A DNA stretch of 64,000 bases, taken from the NCBI GenBank assembly GCA_905250025.1, contig CAJNOJ010000391.1:19282-83281 (forward strand), read 5' to 3'. Under the pieces are notes generated by a model, which saw only the letters and a program-made list of their open reading frames with translations, was not told the DNA's origin and did not search any database. A program made the position numbers and the translations under genes. Shown here piece by piece: positions 36,106-48,701 of this stretch (its first letter is position 1; the number at the start of each line of letters is the position of its first letter). The DNA comes from Adineta ricciae. Lineage: Eukaryota > Rotifera > Eurotatoria > Adinetida > Adinetidae.

Positions 36106-39100
36106 ATGGCGACAAATCTTCAATCAGTATTTGATTATTTAACCGAAAAAGGTTCTTTGGAAATAATAAATCGCGATCGTCTCGTCGAAATCTGTTCGGC
36201 ATACAATCAACTGAAGGCTGACCACACTTTTGCAAATGACGATGATCTCGTTCAGATGTTAATCAAGGAATTTTCCATCGTTAACGATACAGAAAACTTC
36301 GATCGTTTAAAACAATGCGTAACAAATGTAAGTGTCGATCTGGCATATCAAATTGTTCAGAAAGAATATACACTTAAACTTATAACACAAAAACGATTGA
36401 AAGTAAGAAATGCAAAATCATCATCCAATGTTCATGTGGAAACAAACCCAACAACACAAACGAATGTCGAGATTATGAAGCAAATTATTTGTCAAATTCT
36501 AATCAAACAAAATCATACCGAAGTTATCAGTTTGATCGAAAATTTCTTTTTGTGTCAGTTGAGCAAACTTACACAAGGTTACAAGTAAGTACATTCAGAA
36601 TAGTTAACACGTATCGCTCTTGCATTCGATGAATAGAAGACGAACTACAAGTCCATTATCAGCCGACAAACTTTACAATGGGCTTGTCTGTCCTGGTACA
36701 ATACTATACGAATTTATTCGATTTCAGTTATCTAGTCGAGGTGGTGTTATTGATGTTGGACGCACTTTGACAAGATTCCCGCTTGTTGAACCATTACTAT
36801 TGGTAGATCAGTTCGATACGTGGAATTTTGATTATTTACGTGGTTTGTTTGAATTGAATTTGTTACCTCCAAGCGGACCATTCCCGAAAGCATGGCAAAT
36901 TGATGACAATACTCAGTTTTTTTACCTTTTGGAGCTGCCTCATGGAAATAATGGTACAAACTGTCAACGAGCAAGAAATAACGATCGACCAAGTACAGTT
37001 TCCTTGCAAAGATTCGTTGAAGATGTATGCGACAAGGAAAACAATGGAATGGGGAAGAAATGGCTCAACGCGTTAACTCAAGATGATATATTCACTTATG
37101 ATCATCTCGTCAATCTGAAATTTGATGAATGGAACCAATTGAAGACATTATCTATGAATGGACGAAAGATTCTCAAATCATACGTTGATCGGGAGAAGCA
37201 AATGGCCAATGATATGAAAAACCAGACGAAGCCTGATGAGACCAATTCAAATCAACGTAAATCACGTTATATTGATGAATAATCAATCTCTTCTGATCAT
37301 TCTTTTCTTTTCATATTCAGAATCTGAATCAGAATTATATGCGAAAATCCATCAAGTTCAATTATATTTTCATTATACATTAGCTGACAAATTTCATGTT
37401 GCTCAGATTCCAAGACCAGCGAAATTGAATGCTGACTGTGTTCATTTGTCGTTTGAAGAAATGCGCAGAGACGGCTTTGAAGATGACGGTCTTTTCGATC
37501 AAATGAAAATGTTCTTTTTGCCACTAACAATGGTCGAAAACGATTTGGCTATTGATGAAACTCACCTACGTTCATTGAACAGAGGACGTGAAACACAAAG
37601 AAACAATTTACAAGAAAGAAGAGAACAGCTGATCGGCAAACTGGCTGAAAAAGAGAGTCGATATTATGATCACGATGATTCACTGAATAAACTACGAAAA
37701 GAGACAAACGACAAGCAATCAGTGTCAGATGATGTTGCACAACGAGACTATGAAAGTTTTTCAATATCAGAGTTGCTGGTTATGCATACAAACGGAATGA
37801 AATGTCTGGAAAACGAAAAACATAGTTTACGAACTCAAATCCAAGAAATCGATGATCTTTTGAACAGTCTCGACCGAGTCTCAACAGATTACAATGTGAA
37901 TCAAAGCGGAAGATCTGATAAGGATCTGATCAAACCAAATCGAGGTTTTATTATGTATGGACCGCCAGGTGAGAAACCTTTGCTACTGCCCAGAGCACAA
38001 TTTTCGCTTTTTCTTGTTCAGGTACTGGTAAATCTGATATCATGAGTAAATTATCAGCACGTACGGGTATTTGTATGGTAGCACCACCACTAGCTGCAGG
38101 TGAACTCAATCGATCATTAGTTGGTGAATCGGAACGAATCATTATCGATATTTGTATGCGTTGTCATCGCGTTCCGTATCTGATGTGTTGTGTATCCATC
38201 GATGAAATTGACTCGCTTGCACCAAAACGTACAGATGATAGTAAAGATGGAAATCTAGCAAAACTCAGTGTACTTTTGTCTGTTATCGATGGCATTAAAG
38301 ATGTACCGAATTTAATGATATTTTGTGCGACAAATCGTTTGCATATGATGGATGAAGCATTTCTTCGTCGTATGTCGGGAAAATTCTTTGTTGGTCGACC
38401 ATCATCTCAAGCCAGAAAGAACATTCTAAGTGGTATCAAACCTTGGCACATGCCAACAACTCTACTCGATAGTTTGACTATGGTCACTACNGTACTTTTG
38501 TCTGTTATCGATGGCATTAAAGATGTACCGAATTTAATGATATTTTGTGCGACAAATCGTTTGCATATGATGGATGAAGCATTTCTTCGTCGTATGTCGG
38601 GAAAATTCTTTGTTGGTCGACCATCATCTCAAGCCAGAAAGAACATTCTAAGTGGTATCAAACCTTGGCACATGCCAACAACTCTACTCGATAGTTTGAC
38701 TATGGTCACTACAAACTTCAGTGGTGCTGCTCTCAGGTAAGTCATTCACATCGCACAACTCAGTCAACCACGTTTCCTATTTGATTGCAGAGCTCTACGT
38801 CGTCTTATAACGGTGTATTGTGTTGATATGAAACGTAGAAATCCTGCCTATCTATTAGATTATTCTACAATGCTTCGCTTAACTGATGTTACTGCTAGAC
38901 AATATCGAATTTTCCTTGGTGCAGAAACATTACCAAACGTCATCGCACGTAGCGTGGTGGATAATGATACACCGATCAATAACCAACAATTCAACGATCT
39001 AACGTATCGCAATAATTCGATCTATACAGGTCGAATTCTGACCAATTTAAATACCGCTAACATCGATATTGAAGCTGTTGAAACAAATCCCATCACAGGA

Positions 39101-40252
39101 GAATCCAAAAAGATTGTCTACCGATATGCATTACTTGACTCTGAAACTATCTTACAGGGATTATTGGAACGTTTAACAACCTATGGGAAATTACGTAACG
39201 TTCAACTTCTTCAACTCGTCGATCTTAATCTTCTATCAGCCGAAAGTGCTCACGATGAAAAACAGAAGTTTGAAACATTGAAAGAACGTTTAGATGAATG
39301 TGGTGCTTATCGTCGTTCGATGATTGTTTATGATTTAGATTCATTAGTTGGTATTAATCGAAGTGAAGGCAATGCTTCAACTGGTCGAACAACAAATTTT
39401 TCTTTGATTAATCATAATATTTACACGCATATCAAAGACAAATTTCAAAACACGTATGTTCAACATTCGACTAATAATTCCACTCAAGATACCGAAGAGA
39501 AATGGTCAGTTGTCTTCATCTCGGATGCATTTTTACTTCGTCAATTTTCCGATGATGTCAAGTTTACTCGGCCACAAAGTGAAATTGATGAAGAACAAGC
39601 TGAAGAATGTCGAGCTAACCAGCAGATTTTGTGTGTTCAATGTGATGATTATTACATTGAACAAGACAATCGAATGGGAGCTTGTGCACATCATAACGGA
39701 TTCATTTATGATGTTTATTCGGTAGACTTGGCTATATGTATTCGAAAACGTGTCATTGAAAACCTATTAGACGAAGAATCGCGATTCAATGGTAGACTCA
39801 ATCGTAATCCTCCAACACAGGAAGAAAAGGAAAATTTTGAACGGCAAAAACATCGATTCAGATATATCTGTTGCGATCAAGTTCTTCAAATTGGTGGTGC
39901 AATGAGTGGATGCAAACGAGGCAAGCATAGTGAACGAAATGTCACTCGTGAACATTGGGAAACAACTTGTGATAGAAATCAAGAATATCGACGCANAGAA
40001 TCGCGATTCAATGGTAGACTCAATCGTAATCCTCCAACACAGGAAGAAAAGGAAAATTTTGAACGGCAAAAACATCGATTCAGATATATCTGTTGCGATC
40101 AAGTTCTTCAAATTGGTGGTGCAATGAGTGGATGCAAACGAGGCAAGCATAGTGAACGAAATGTCACTCGTGAACATTGGGAAACAACTTGTGATAGAAA
40201 TCAAGAATATCGACGCAAAAGATTGGCACTGCTTGAAAAACGAGCTCATTAA
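36106..40252 (+). CDS. AAA-family ATPase with C-terminal Cys/His cluster
   Basis: Five exons in phase: 36106-36584, 36637-37256, 37321-37968, 38022-38736, 38791-40252. After discounting two artefactual 74-codon duplications the protein is about 1159 aa. The N-terminal region is helical, with a SAM-like stretch (WLNALTQDDIFTYDHLVNL), then a coiled-coil arm (RETQRNNLQERREQL). The Walker A motif GPPGTGKSD is split by an intron. Walker B is CCVSIDEIDSL, with downstream IFCATNR and AFLRRMSGKFFVGRPS (sensor and arginine-finger region). A second half contains SMIVYDLDSLVGI, possibly a degenerate second ATPase module. The C-terminus has CVQCDDYY, CAHHNG, YICCDQ and SGCKRGKHS, a likely zinc-binding cluster. 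A remodelling ATPase is inferred; substrate unknown. Confidence 0.75.
38270..38712. repeat. Exact 221-bp duplication around one N (assembly artefact)
   Basis: 38270-38490 is repeated exactly at 38492-38712, with N at 38491. The 222-bp addition is divisible by three, so it stays in frame and would be misread as a repeated sensor/arginine-finger region. Confidence 0.94.
39775..40217. repeat. Exact 221-bp duplication around one N (assembly artefact)
   Basis: 39775-39995 is repeated exactly at 39997-40217, with N at 39996. It is again in frame and duplicates the C-terminal CC...GC...H half-cluster of the AAA protein. Confidence 0.94.
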
Positions 40253-42059
40253 CTATAGGAATTCTCACTTTAGTTATTAACTTCATTTGTTTTAGAAATA
40301 AGCAAGAACGTTTCCATTCCGCTGCGAAGTGTTGCGAATCAATTTGAGATAAAACCCTGTTTCCTTATTAAAAAATTCGATGATGTTTTATATTCGTTTT
40401 TAAAAATATACGCAGAAAATATATTTTGTCCAAATTATTAATGACAAAATGTGAAATCGTGGTACTGTGAGGAATACGACAGAGACAGATCACTGAGAGA
40501 CTTCGCTTGTTCTATTCGTCAAAAGACATGAACTATAGCTACAGTAGTGCCGTACGTTTCTAGCAGGCCTAGATGGTCACTGCGAATAATATGACACCCG
40601 TCATTTGTAGACTAAATATAAAAGGATTGTATTCATAAGATTAAGTCTAAAATAAGCAATTTTGAATGACTCCATTACGTGTTTGGGAGTTCATGTCGAG
40701 ATACACGAATTTAAACATTCGAGCGAGAAGGAATGATAAGTGTTGTTAATCTCTTTGAGAACACGATGCAAAAATATGTTCAGATATGATAGTACAAAAG
40801 TTCGCCTGTTTCGGTTAACATGTAAGTCGGATTTCTCCCCAGCTACATCTGCCGAAGTAGCACTTTTGCGATCGGCAACACAGAAGATAGCAAAAAATAC
40901 TGCAGGATGAAATATGAGTAATGTTATGTCGCTTTAGTGTGTACTAAGTGCCATACCGAGCGTAGCATGAGAGACGTATGGATCTGGATTGTGAAGACAG
41001 TGAAACAAAATTTCTTGCGTAGCAATTTTCGTTAATACGATGCTGGAAATTATGAGACAATGTGACAGTTGAAGACTACGATGTTCGAATTCTTGATGCA
41101 GAAGTTTCGAACTCATCGAATTGAATTAACGATTATTACGCTACGCGCTGATGAAAGGTTTATTTGATTTCAAAACAGTGAGTTTTCTTCAGGAATAGCC
41201 ATGAATACTGATGTTTGGCACAGCAGTTGTTATCACTTTATACAGAGATTACTTGTGAATTAAGAGAGAATACTTTAGTTTAGCGTACTTCACAAAAGTG
41301 TCTTTTTGATAATGTTTTTATGGCAAAAAAGAACTCAACATGTTCATGATATTATCTCATAGACCCGACTATCGTGTATTCGGGGAAATTCCATCGTAGG
41401 CATTTATCAAAAATGAAATCAACAATAGCTGCTGCACAATTCGTAGTAAACAACACGATCTTAGGCAATAAGAAGAAACGTAAACCGTATTAAAATTAGT
41501 TTTGCCTATCTCTGAACTTTTTTCAATGAAATCAGATTAGTTGTATATGGCATGTCAAGTGGCACTTTCAAAATAGTATAACACAAGTGAAACTATAGAT
41601 CAGCAGAAGAAAAAGAAAAATTCCAACATGTACGTAACGCATGCGATGTTGAAGAGACAATATTTTGATTAAAAGAAACCAATAGAACAACATGAACCGT
41701 GTAAGATCGAACGAAACTAAGCAATATGGGTATGTCTGACTCAAATTCGATATAATCATCATTATTTATCGATAATCGAACTGAAGATCAGAATTCAGAT
41801 CTTCATGGACTTTCATTCGATGCAAAATACGTCATCTGCACTTCGATTGAAACGGTGCCATTATACTATTTCCAAAAGATTATGCAGAACCCTATAAAAT
41901 ACCTTACTAGAAAGCTATGGGGGAAATACTTCAGTGTTGGAAAGAAATCTTTGCACTTTACTGTGAAGTGTGTAAAAAATACAGTTGGAAAATTCCAATC
42001 ACAGAGCATTCGCATATAAGATTCTATTCTACCATTTGGTATTATATCTACTTGCCAAG
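40253..42059. other. Intergenic
   Basis: No supported gene. Sequence from about 41948 (TTTGCACTTTACT onward) is homologous to the region just upstream of C3, so the paralogous unit begins there. Confidence 0.45.
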
Positions 42060-43760
42060 ATGACTGATCACATTAACGCAGAAGACGATATCATCATTTG
42101 TTTGCGGTCGATTCATAAAAGCAAAAGCTATATAGATCAATTACAAACAGATAGAATAGATGTCTACGAATTCGATGATGTTGACGAGTGCGTTGAGTAT
42201 CTCCTAACATTAAATCATGAAGATCTTTTTGTTTTTCTATGGCTTGGCTTCGGCTGGAATCATCTCATTCCTATTCTATATGATTTGGAACAAGTTCCTT
42301 GTGTCTATCTTAGTGAGCCAGTAGATCTAAAAGACACATCTCAGGTTCATGGTGTATTTACTGATGCTGAAGAATTGTTGAAACGGACGTACGCATTTGT
42401 CACCGAGATTTGTCGACACATTTGACTATACTGTGTGATGAAGATATGTCAACTATTCATAATCCACAAGGCAATGCTATTCGTTCTCTATGGTCTGAAA
42501 TACTTTTACAAGGACTCATTCATATGCCTCCACCTTCTAATGATGTGTATAGAGAAATGATCAAGGAAGCGCGCTTTTTCCATCGAAAAAATCCAGTTCA
42601 CCTTGGTAGTCACGCGATTCATTTATCTATCGTCTAGTTAACAAGGCTCTTCGAATTCAGAATTTGGCTATTCTCTTTAAATTCCGATTTTTCATTCGTG
42701 ACATGTGTGAACAATTGAAACAACTATATCTTCAACAGTATTTCCATGAACAAACTAAAAGCAGTGAGTATCGTTTTCTATTCATGCGATGGGTTACAAA
42801 GTGACAATATTACGAATATTGTTTCGTTTGAAATGATCTCTAGAAGAACCATCAGCAGTAAAAGTGTATCGTGCAATGAAAGAACTATAAACATTCATTT
42901 TGGATATAGAACTACGATACGGAGAAAATGAAGAGTTTCATGCAGATGCCTTGATAGATCTTCTCTTCGGAACTGACGGCCGAAAAGCCGAAGAAGTACT
43001 CAAATTCTGTAAATCAGGACGAGGATGTATCATGAAGAAATTCTGTGATCTAATAAACCAGATGTCCGATTCTGTCTTGGCGTCAACGTTAACACTTGAT
43101 GCAAGTCGGAACGCCATACTTGAATTGCTCACAATGCTGAATGAGTACTATCAGAAACTTGGTGCCGACCGAAATCTGTCAAAAAATGAACAAAATTATC
43201 TATCATCAATACAAGAAGTCTTCCTTACCGCTGCCAGTTTGTTGAATAACATAGACTACATAGACAGTTTAGAGCAGCTTTTAAAACAATCTTTATTCTC
43301 TGCTTTGTCTTCCAACTTACTTTCCAATTGAATATCAACATCGACTCCTTCGTTGAATCCAGTGCAACATCACCCACCTGTCCTATTGTGCGCAATAGCA
43401 ACTGCTCGTCGCTTTCTCTTTTGAGTGAGATATCTCAAGATAGGAGCATACTCAATATTGGTGCTCCATTAATTCAAACCTTAGAGTATTTTCAAACTTT
43501 TGGACAGCCGCCATTTCGTGAAGTCTTCGAGTTGGCTATTACATATTATCAAAATATTATCGAAAGTTATGATTTATCACCGAACTCATCAGCACTTGTT
43601 GATTTACATCGTCGTACTGGCTAGCGTTTTGCTGAAATGAATGAGAGAGAGTTAGTAATGTTCTATTACCAGAAAGCTCAACGTCTGTCAAAGCAACACC
43701 ATTTATCAACTGACCCTGCCTGTTCCAAACTTCAACTTTCAATCGGTTCCCTAAAATAAA
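42060..43760 (+). pseudogene. ART-domain protein C2, deleted pseudogene
   Basis: Closely related to C3. The N-terminal domain is open from ATG 42060 (MTDHINAEDDIIICLRS, YEFDDVDECVEYLL, FLWLGFGWNHLIPIL). Then breaks accumulate relative to C3. About 10 bp is missing near 42385, shifting the frame to a stop. About 50 bp is missing near 42607, removing the QQIDDFEKHY region. At 42880 the sequence jumps from YRAM directly to the segment after the ART domain, deleting about 370 bp that hold the STS and ExE motifs. A stop follows at 43622. No catalytic protein can be made. The remains of exon 2 and the TPR-like end are still readable to about 43755. Confidence 0.9.
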
Positions 43761-44128
43761 AATAACGTCGGAGAAACTGAGCAAAGCGTTATCGGGGTGA
43801 AGGTAGCACTACTTAGTTCACACCAAAGATCGAAAAACTCAATAAAAAATTGTACACAAACGAAATCCCATCCGTTAAAACTAGTTCATCTGCATCAAAT
43901 GGTGCTGCCGTGACACTGACAAAAGTCCTTTTTTTTTAATTTGTTTCATATTGTTGAAAACAAAAGAAGTATAATACATTTCAACTACAAAAACTCGTAG
44001 AAGAATATTTGACAAATGAATATGAAAACAAGGAATCGACTGATATTAAGTTTGACATATCAAAAAATTCTACAAAATACTCCGTCGTTCTTCGACGGGA
44101 AAATAAATCCAAGAATTTGAAGTTGCCT
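43761..44128. other. Intergenic between C2 and B2
   Basis: Convergent 3' flanks of C2 and B2. Nothing else seen. Confidence 0.4.
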
Positions 44129-45212
44129 TTAAATGATCGATTCTTCATTTTGATTTTCACGATGAGATGAAAAGAAAATCTTTTTGTAAATTTGAACACA
44201 TTTAAGATTCCATTTAACTGATGAATTGTCTCTATGTTGATTATTCTCAATCTACATGAATAAAAGAACATTCATCAGTAGATCAAAATAAAAGAGATTC
44301 GAATAATTCTAAATCTTACCTCTATTTTCTTTTTATAAATCCAATCTCTTTTATAATATCTGATCAAACAGTAAATAAGTATAATCAACATGAATCCCCC
44401 AATAGGTAGAAGTACAATACTAAAACCAATGAGGCATGTGATATTTAAAATACTCCAGAATGAATCTGAATCCGGACGTTTCTAGACAGTAAAAATCAAA
44501 TGAAATTTTCAAAGTTTTTCATCAAGATATTCAGAGAACAGTTTGACTTTCATTCTCAAGTGAAGATTGACTTCTGGATTTGTATTTACTATTTCGTTTT
44601 CTTATTGTGTCATTGTCATTTAGTTAATCTATGAGGAATGAATTCAAATCATATCTATACTTACTAATGTATTGATGGCAGTTGCAACGAAAACTATGGG
44701 AATGAAAACGAGCATGACGGCGGCCATTAAAAAATATCCGACGGGACAATGAGGAGCAAGGATGTATTGTTTATTTATTTCATTTGAGTTTGTCTTTACA
44801 TAAAAGTTAAAAAAAAGAAGATTTAATTTTACACAAAACAAATTTTTTTTGTAGCGACGGAAAGCTATGTTTTATGTGTTAATAACATCTCGTCAATGCT
44901 CACGATTAGTTTTAGGTTCTTCTGTTTTCTATCGATCGGAGAAGAAAACCTTTCTTCCCAAGATTCTTTGTGAGATATACAATGATTTTATCAGATCATC
45001 AATCGGACGAGATCTTTTTTCGAATTTACAATCAACGAAATCTATTGAGCCTTTTTGACCGGACGTTGTCAGATGACAACATTTTCCCATAGGGAGTACG
45101 ACAGTTTTTAAATAACTGGTCGAAGAAATTGTCATTAAACATAAAGATCTTGAAGAGAAAAGTCCGTTTTCGATATACTTACGGTTGTAATCTGATTAGT
45201 TTCATCAGCCAT
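44129..45212 (-). CDS. Two-TM small membrane protein B2
   Basis: Four exons, all phase 0: 45212-45183, 44793-44665, 44481-44320, 44251-44129; 147 aa. It starts MADETNQITT (donor GTAAGT), then GYFLMAAVMLVFIPIVFVAT as the first hydrophobic segment and ITCLIGFSIVLLPIGGFMLI as the second. The tail is basic and parallels B1 (SSVKWNLKCVQIYKKIFF against VVKWNVKLSHLYKKF). Exon 1 and exon 3 lengths equal those of B1, so both genes descend from one copy and both appear intact. Function unknown. Confidence 0.7.
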
Positions 45213-46499
45213 TATTGAATATATGAGAGAAAAAGTAAGAAATAAATCGAATGTAGATCAATTGGCTCCGATCGATTTCGATGATAAAAGAAATTTTGAG
45301 TAGAAAATGTTCAATAGCAAGATAGCATCGCTCAATTCATTATGAATCTTCAGAAATAAAGAGAAGAGAAGAGAAAATACTCATGACAAAATGGAAAATT
45401 TGTCGAATGAGAAAATGTTCAATAGAGGGCGGAACAGTTCATATGCGTATTCGATTTATTGTCATCGCATTTGATGTGTTGATTATCTAAAGTTGTATCA
45501 GACATTGAAATATAAAACATTATCTCAATTAATAATACCATTCGACTATTGCATTACATAGAATATTTTCTGTTGCATATTTTTTTATTAAATAGAAATA
45601 ATTTAATGGCAACGAAGAATAGAAAGTCCGAGTTTATTTGAATTTGTTCTATGATCTATGTTCTTTTCTATCCCAGTCATCTGTTTGTCATTTGAAAATC
45701 TCTCTACTATTTTGTGTCCATATCATTAAAAAGCTGATTAACAGTATTTTTTTCAAGAAATAACAGCAAGTCGAATGTATGCATTTGAATGAAAATAAAG
45801 TTAAAATTCGAAATGATTTTCTGGTTTGAAATGAAAAAAAAACAGATTTAATCTTGCCAAGTCAAATACAATTTAATTTCTATTTGTATTTCATATCCAC
45901 CAATTATCAAGATTGGATACTTTGCAACAAAGAAATCTTTTCTAGTTATTATTTGATATTTTAAATATAATTTCGAAAAACTTTGCGATGCTTTATCATG
46001 AACTTTTGAAAGACTTTTATTTCAATGGCTTTATTCGAAGAAACGACTAATAACATGATTCCCCTCTGAAACTTTCGAAATAATCAGTCTATCGTTTAGT
46101 ATTCATTCTTTCGTAGAAATAAATGAAAAAAGAATGTCAAAATCGACGCACAGTGGAATTATTTTCTGACATTCAATTATTAAAAGAATAAATGAACATT
46201 ATCCTTCACATATTGAAAGTAAATTGATATGTTAAAAAGACTTTTATCCAATTGATAATATCGAAATATTCGTAAGATTAATCTAAGTGGACATATCCAC
46301 GTGACCGTAAACACAAGAAAAGAAGAGAAAGAGAAAATGATTTACGATTGTCCCCGCACTGTCCTATTTCATTATAAAGAAAAGTTTTAGTTCGCACTGT
46401 ATTCTTTTTCGTTTCTTTTCGTATATCATATCTGATTCGTATAAAAATACCCAACTATTCATATTTAGTACGAAAAAGATCGTTCATTAGTTGAATACA
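45213..46499. other. Intergenic between divergent B2 and A2
   Basis: AT-rich. No coding exon or repeat recognised. Confidence 0.45.
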
Positions 46500-47456
46500 A
46501 TGTCTGCCGATCAAATACCTGATTTTCAAGTAGTAGAATGTTTTGATTTGATGGTTAATAAATGTATTGCAAAGGAACGCAAGATTGGAAAACAAACAGG
46601 AAAATTAATTGAGTTTATTTGGAAAATAATTGAATTAGTACGAATTATCGTCGAAATTGAAATATGATGATGATTTCATATTTGTTTTATAGGTTGTTAT
46701 CATTGCATTTATTGCAATTCAGTTAACAATACATTTTATTGTGATTTCACCAAGTGCTCAATCATGTGAAGATACGAAACGAATTTTCCTTTACATCAAT
46801 CATCAGAGTGTTATGATCACATTCTTAATCACATATGGTGTGAGAGTGTTAGTACGACTTGTTTTCCTTATTAAAACTACGAAGATTAGTGAAATGAAAA
46901 TCTTTCTGAAAAAGGTAAACGAACGATTTATTTGACTTAAATCGAATGAATTTTTCTTAGGAACAACCAAAACGAGCTCTGTTTGGTTTCGTAGTGATTC
47001 TTCTATCAATATGGGGATTATTTATTAACTCCATGTCGCTGCAAATACTTTCACTCCAGTTATTATATGTAAGTATCGTGTTGAAAAAATATGAAAAACT
47101 CAATACATGATAGTTTTTCATAGATGATCTATGTTCTATTTGGTGCAGCGATTTTCTGTTCTGCAGTGGTCAACAAGAAGCTGGTGATCACTGATCCAAG
47201 ACAGCCTGATCAGACTACAGCCATTGTTCAATTCAACCATCTCACTTCGTTGACCATTCATTTCCAACGCCACATATACGTCGAACAATTCTTAGTCGAT
47301 ACGAAGACTTTGTTACCGAAACTTACTCATCTGATAATTTCCTACGACAATTTACGCCTGGTCACAGATGACTTTACACGTGCTGATACTCGTCGAAATT
47401 GTTCCAAAGTTCAAAGTTCAATATTTATTATTTCCACCGTTACAGTACATTCCTAG
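46500..47456 (+). CDS. Four-TM protein A2 with a foreign C-terminal tail
   Basis: Four exons in phase: 46500-46637, 46693-46914, 46961-47068, 47124-47456; 266 aa. Exons 1-3 match A1 throughout (VVECFDLMVNK, YINHQSVMITFLITYGVRVL, LFGFVVILLSIWGLF), and exon 2 is also 222 nt. Exon 4 starts as the fourth hydrophobic segment (MIYVLFGAAIFCSAVV). After about residue 215 it changes to HLTSLTIHFQRHIYVEQF, LLPKLTHLIISYDNLRL and DFTRADTRRNCSKV. That pattern recalls the leucine-rich-type repeats of rotifer F-box-like proteins, not A1's acidic tail. The fusion may be a real chimera or a broken end. Membrane part confident; whether the tail is expressed is uncertain. Confidence 0.6.
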
Positions 47457-48476
47457 GAATTCTATTCCTATTTTCCTTGTTTGAAATAATCCCATATTAC
47501 CATTTCACACGGAATACAGATTCAATCTGTTTACAAAATCTCAAACTAGTTTGCTGATAGTCATCGCCACCCGAGAGAAGTTTTTCATATAGTTGTAGTT
47601 GATTGGAAAACATCGACCATATATAAATATGAAGTGCGTTTGGATTTAGCAAAAATTAGAGGACTGTTGCCATTGAATACTTCATTTTCTCTCTCTAAAC
47701 ACTACGATCGCGAGGAACGTCTCCTACGTTCATGAACGAAAAGTGTATCTTTCTATATACTGGAAATACAAAAGCATACTTTGTTTGTATGTAAATAGTC
47801 GTCCTGATCTCTTTTCGCTCATATAGTTTGTATCAACTGCAGGAAGGTACTGTTGTTGGTTCAAATATGGCAAGTCGATATCTGCCGCAAGAAACTAATG
47901 TGCTTCTTCATTCTTTTCAATGATGACGATAAAAAAACTGTTCAATGTTTATTCGATCTTTGTAATCCAATGAATATAGAGTCCCCTAAACTATATTGGA
48001 ATTCGAATGAATGTCGTTGATCGTTCTAAATGAACTCATTTGCTTTTCAGTTCGAGATAAGTTCCACCAGTTTCCTTGTGTTTCACCAGTCGGATTGCAG
48101 ATCCGTTCAGCACTGTTCTTAATCATATCGTTTACAAAGTGTACTCCGTCGATAATGAGTATTAATAGGGCTAAATAGCGTCAACTGAAGTTAAAATTGT
48201 ATATTTTTATGTAGTTAGAATTCATAGATTCATCCAGGCTTATCGATTTATTCCATTTTCTTCAAAAAAATGTTTGTTTATTCTTATCACAAACAACTAC
48301 CAAAACACTAAGATATATGAAGATAATTCATCAACAATGATTACAGGTAAAAACTATGGTGCACTACTTGAAGCACATGTTGACTAAAATAAGAAACTAA
48401 AATACGAAAAAAAATCGTTCCACGAATAATGCGATAATTGCTTATTTTCGTTTCATGATGACGTTGGATTCTAAAC
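47457..48476. other. Gene-free stretch after A2
   Basis: Possibly decayed continuation of the F-box-like fragment near 47460-47560, then AT-rich sequence with no recognised feature. Confidence 0.35.
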
Positions 48477-48701
48477 CCCAGGCCGATTATTCCGGCGACT
48501 GGATCCGTTGAAATCTGAGTCGGTTCCAGCAGATTCCTTGCCGCCGGATTCCGGTCGGAATTGGACAGGAAATATCCGATCAGTTCCTGACCGTTTCCAA
48601 CTCGAAGTTTGCAGGAAATGACTGGAACCTACGTTTGAACTTCCGGTGGCAAGGAAATGGTCGGAAAACGAACCTAACCGACCGTGCCATAATAACCTGG
48701 G
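48477..48701 (-). mobile_element. GC-rich short repeat element, copy 1 (inverted)
   Basis: About 225 bp, ends CCCAGG and CCTGGG. It is the reverse complement of the elements at 50240 and 52134 but clearly more diverged. GC content is visibly higher than its flanks, with many CCGGAA/TTCCGG motifs. It has no coding signature. Best described as a MITE- or SINE-sized non-autonomous repeat. Confidence 0.6.

Noticed and set aside
38270-40217. Internal domain duplications in the AAA protein
   Set aside because: Both are exact at the nucleotide level, equal in length and separated by N, which marks an assembly error.
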